NCBI GenBank assembly: GCA_002256705.1
Contig: NQJI01000068.1
Coordinates: forward strand, 1-7,110
Length of the DNA: 7,110 nucleotides
DNA from: Methylococcaceae bacterium NSM2-1
GTDB taxonomy: Bacteria > Pseudomonadota > Gammaproteobacteria > Methylococcales > Methylomonadaceae
Direction of reading: 5' to 3'
How positions within the stretch are numbered: the stretch's first letter is position 1; each line of letters opens with the position of its first letter. A program made the position numbers and the translations under genes. The notes under the pieces were generated by a model. That model did no database searches and was not told the origin of the DNA. It saw only the letters and a list, made by a program, of their open reading frames with translations. Shown in pieces: positions 6,357 through 7,110 of this stretch.

Positions 6357-6389
6357 ACCGCCATTTCAGGTAACCGGGGCGGTTTTTTT
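6357..6389 (+). terminator. strong intrinsic terminator
   Basis: ACCGCC (6357-6362) pairs with GGCGGT (6378-6383), followed by seven T residues (6383-6389). The loop contains a small GGT-AACC palindrome. The A-rich segment just upstream (AAAAAACCG near 6317-6327) could pair with CGGTTTTTT instead, giving an alternative fold. It may end the transcript of the broken gene at 5509-6113 or of an untranslated RNA between 6114 and 6389. No gene was found in 6114-6573, apart from a weak TTG-started 35-codon frame across the terminator. Confidence 0.65.
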
Positions 6390-6476
6390 CATGGGCGTGG
6401 CCTTTAGCATGACTCAAAGCGGACAGACACAATCCCATGCAGGTATGCTTAATAGTCACGAAAAACACATCAGCTA

Positions 6477-6530
6477 AATGACTGGCTGACTCCGGTTATC
6501 GAGTCATTACCTTTAAGTCGCACTGGCGAC
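6477..6530 (+). promoter_or_regulatory. structured leader upstream of the CxxCxxCC gene
   Basis: AATGACT (6477-6483) and AGTCATT (6502-6508) form a perfect 7-bp inverted repeat around 18 nt. A second hairpin, GTCGC-ACTG-GCGAC, follows at 6517-6530, and the ribosome binding site begins 30 nt further on. These could be an operator or a folded leader. No clear -35/-10 pair was identified and no riboswitch class is recognised. Confidence 0.3.
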
Positions 6531-6573
6531 ATAGAGGAGCGCCCCGGTTGTCATTAAATAAGGAGTGATCGAT

Positions 6574-7110
6574 ATGTCACGTACATGTGGAACTTGCAGC
6601 ATGTGCTGCAAACTGCTCTACATCGACGAATTGAAAAAGCCCCCTAATCAGTGGTGCTCGCACGTCATGAAAGGTGGCGGTTGCTCGATCTACGATTCGC
6701 GTCCGGCAGAAGTCTGCGGAGCTTTCAAGTGTCATTGGTTGTTCGACGAGAGCCTAGGGGAAGAGTGGAAACCACAGCGCAGCAAGTTTATCGTTCATGC
6801 AGGCACGGGCGGCCATGTCGTGTGGATCAATGTCGATGTCACGCAACCTTTGGCCTGGAAAAAGGAACCCTACTACAGTCGCATCAAGACATGGTCAGGA
6901 ATTGCTCGGACCGGTAAGGGCTATGTGGCCGTGATAATTGGGAAGCGCTTTTATGTCGTCTTTCCCGAAGAGGATCTCGAGATCTCGGGATTCGAGCCGG
7001 GAGCAGCGGATATTTCCGTGGGCTATCGCAATACCGATGGATGGAGCCGTCCTTTGGTCAAGATGTACAATCGCGAAGAGTCGGTGCAGGAGTTTTTGGG
7101 GCTGCCTTTC
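6574..7110 (+). CDS. CxxCxxCC (YkgJ-type) zinc/iron-chelating protein, 3' end missing
   Basis: The first 179 codons are present and the frame runs off the window. The N terminus carries C5-x2-C8-x2-C11-C12, the signature of the CxxCxxCC putative zinc- or iron-chelating family (YkgJ-like). Further conserved-looking cysteines lie at 28, 37, 48 and 53 in WCSHVMKGGGCSIYDSRP and GAFKCHW, as is usual in the family, whose biochemical role is mostly unknown. Residues 75-179 are a mixed region with several aromatic and acidic positions and no further cysteine. There is no signal peptide, so it should be cytoplasmic. AAGGAG (6560-6565) lies 8 nt before the ATG, a strong ribosome binding site. The gene is visibly more GC-rich than the AT-rich broken gene to its left, which fits either separate origin or ordinary conserved chromosome resuming after an accessory patch. 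Confidence 0.85.
   Translation, partial: MSRTCGTCSMCCKLLYIDELKKPPNQWCSHVMKGGGCSIYDSRPAEVCGAFKCHWLFDESLGEEWKPQRSKFIVHAGTGGHVVWINVDVTQPLAWKKEPYYSRIKTWSGIARTGKGYVAVIIGKRFYVVFPEEDLEISGFEPGAADISVGYRNTDGWSRPLVKMYNREESVQEFLGLPF

Noticed and set aside
6651..6917. 88-codon plus-strand frame inside the CxxCxxCC gene
   Set aside because: It is an alternative frame of a well-supported gene.
1..7110. CRISPR array, tRNA, rRNA, known riboswitch or defence system
   Set aside because: No regularly spaced repeats, cloverleaf with a T-loop consensus, rRNA sequence or defence gene signature was found on either strand.

Overview
The window looks like chromosomal DNA from a gammaproteobacterium. RF3 closely matches the gammaproteobacterial PrfC pattern. 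A full-length DHCR24-type sterol reductase next to many decayed dispersed repeats would fit an aerobic methanotroph (Methylococcales) or a similar sterol-making lineage. That assignment is inference: no methane-oxidation gene, rRNA or other sterol gene is present.

Layout, left to right. Positions 1-264 hold the possible start of a leftward gene at the edge and a degenerate REP-like repeat. Positions 265-570 encode a small lipoprotein with a regular seven-residue glycine-punctuated helix. An intergenic stretch with two structured segments follows. Positions 852-2438 encode a 528-residue FAD-linked protein that follows vertebrate Delta24-sterol reductase almost end to end. Then come a terminator-like hairpin and a small helical, charged protein (2642-2908). 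After about 220 bp with two strong hairpins, prfC (release factor 3) lies on the minus strand, with a consensus -10 box that overlaps its upstream in-frame ATG.

The right part is accessory-looking. About 760 bp right of prfC contain no intact gene. They hold what looks like the remnant of an IS66-type transposase, a widespread REP-like motif inside that remnant, and an orphan minus-strand terminator. Next is an AT-rich reading frame with an N-terminal membrane anchor, broken by a 1-nt frameshift and one in-frame stop (5509-6113). A segment with two competing hairpins and a strong terminator follows. The last gene, cut by the window edge, is a more GC-rich CxxCxxCC metal-chelating protein (6574 onward) with a good ribosome binding site.

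The genes do not form one operon or pathway. The intact ones (lipoprotein, sterol reductase, small helical protein, prfC, CxxCxxCC protein) appear to be separate transcription units divided by hairpins. I see no defence system, CRISPR array, tRNA or rRNA. The most notable item is the eukaryote-like sterol C-24 reductase. The most structurally intriguing are the broken membrane-anchored gene and the overlapping hairpins downstream of it.
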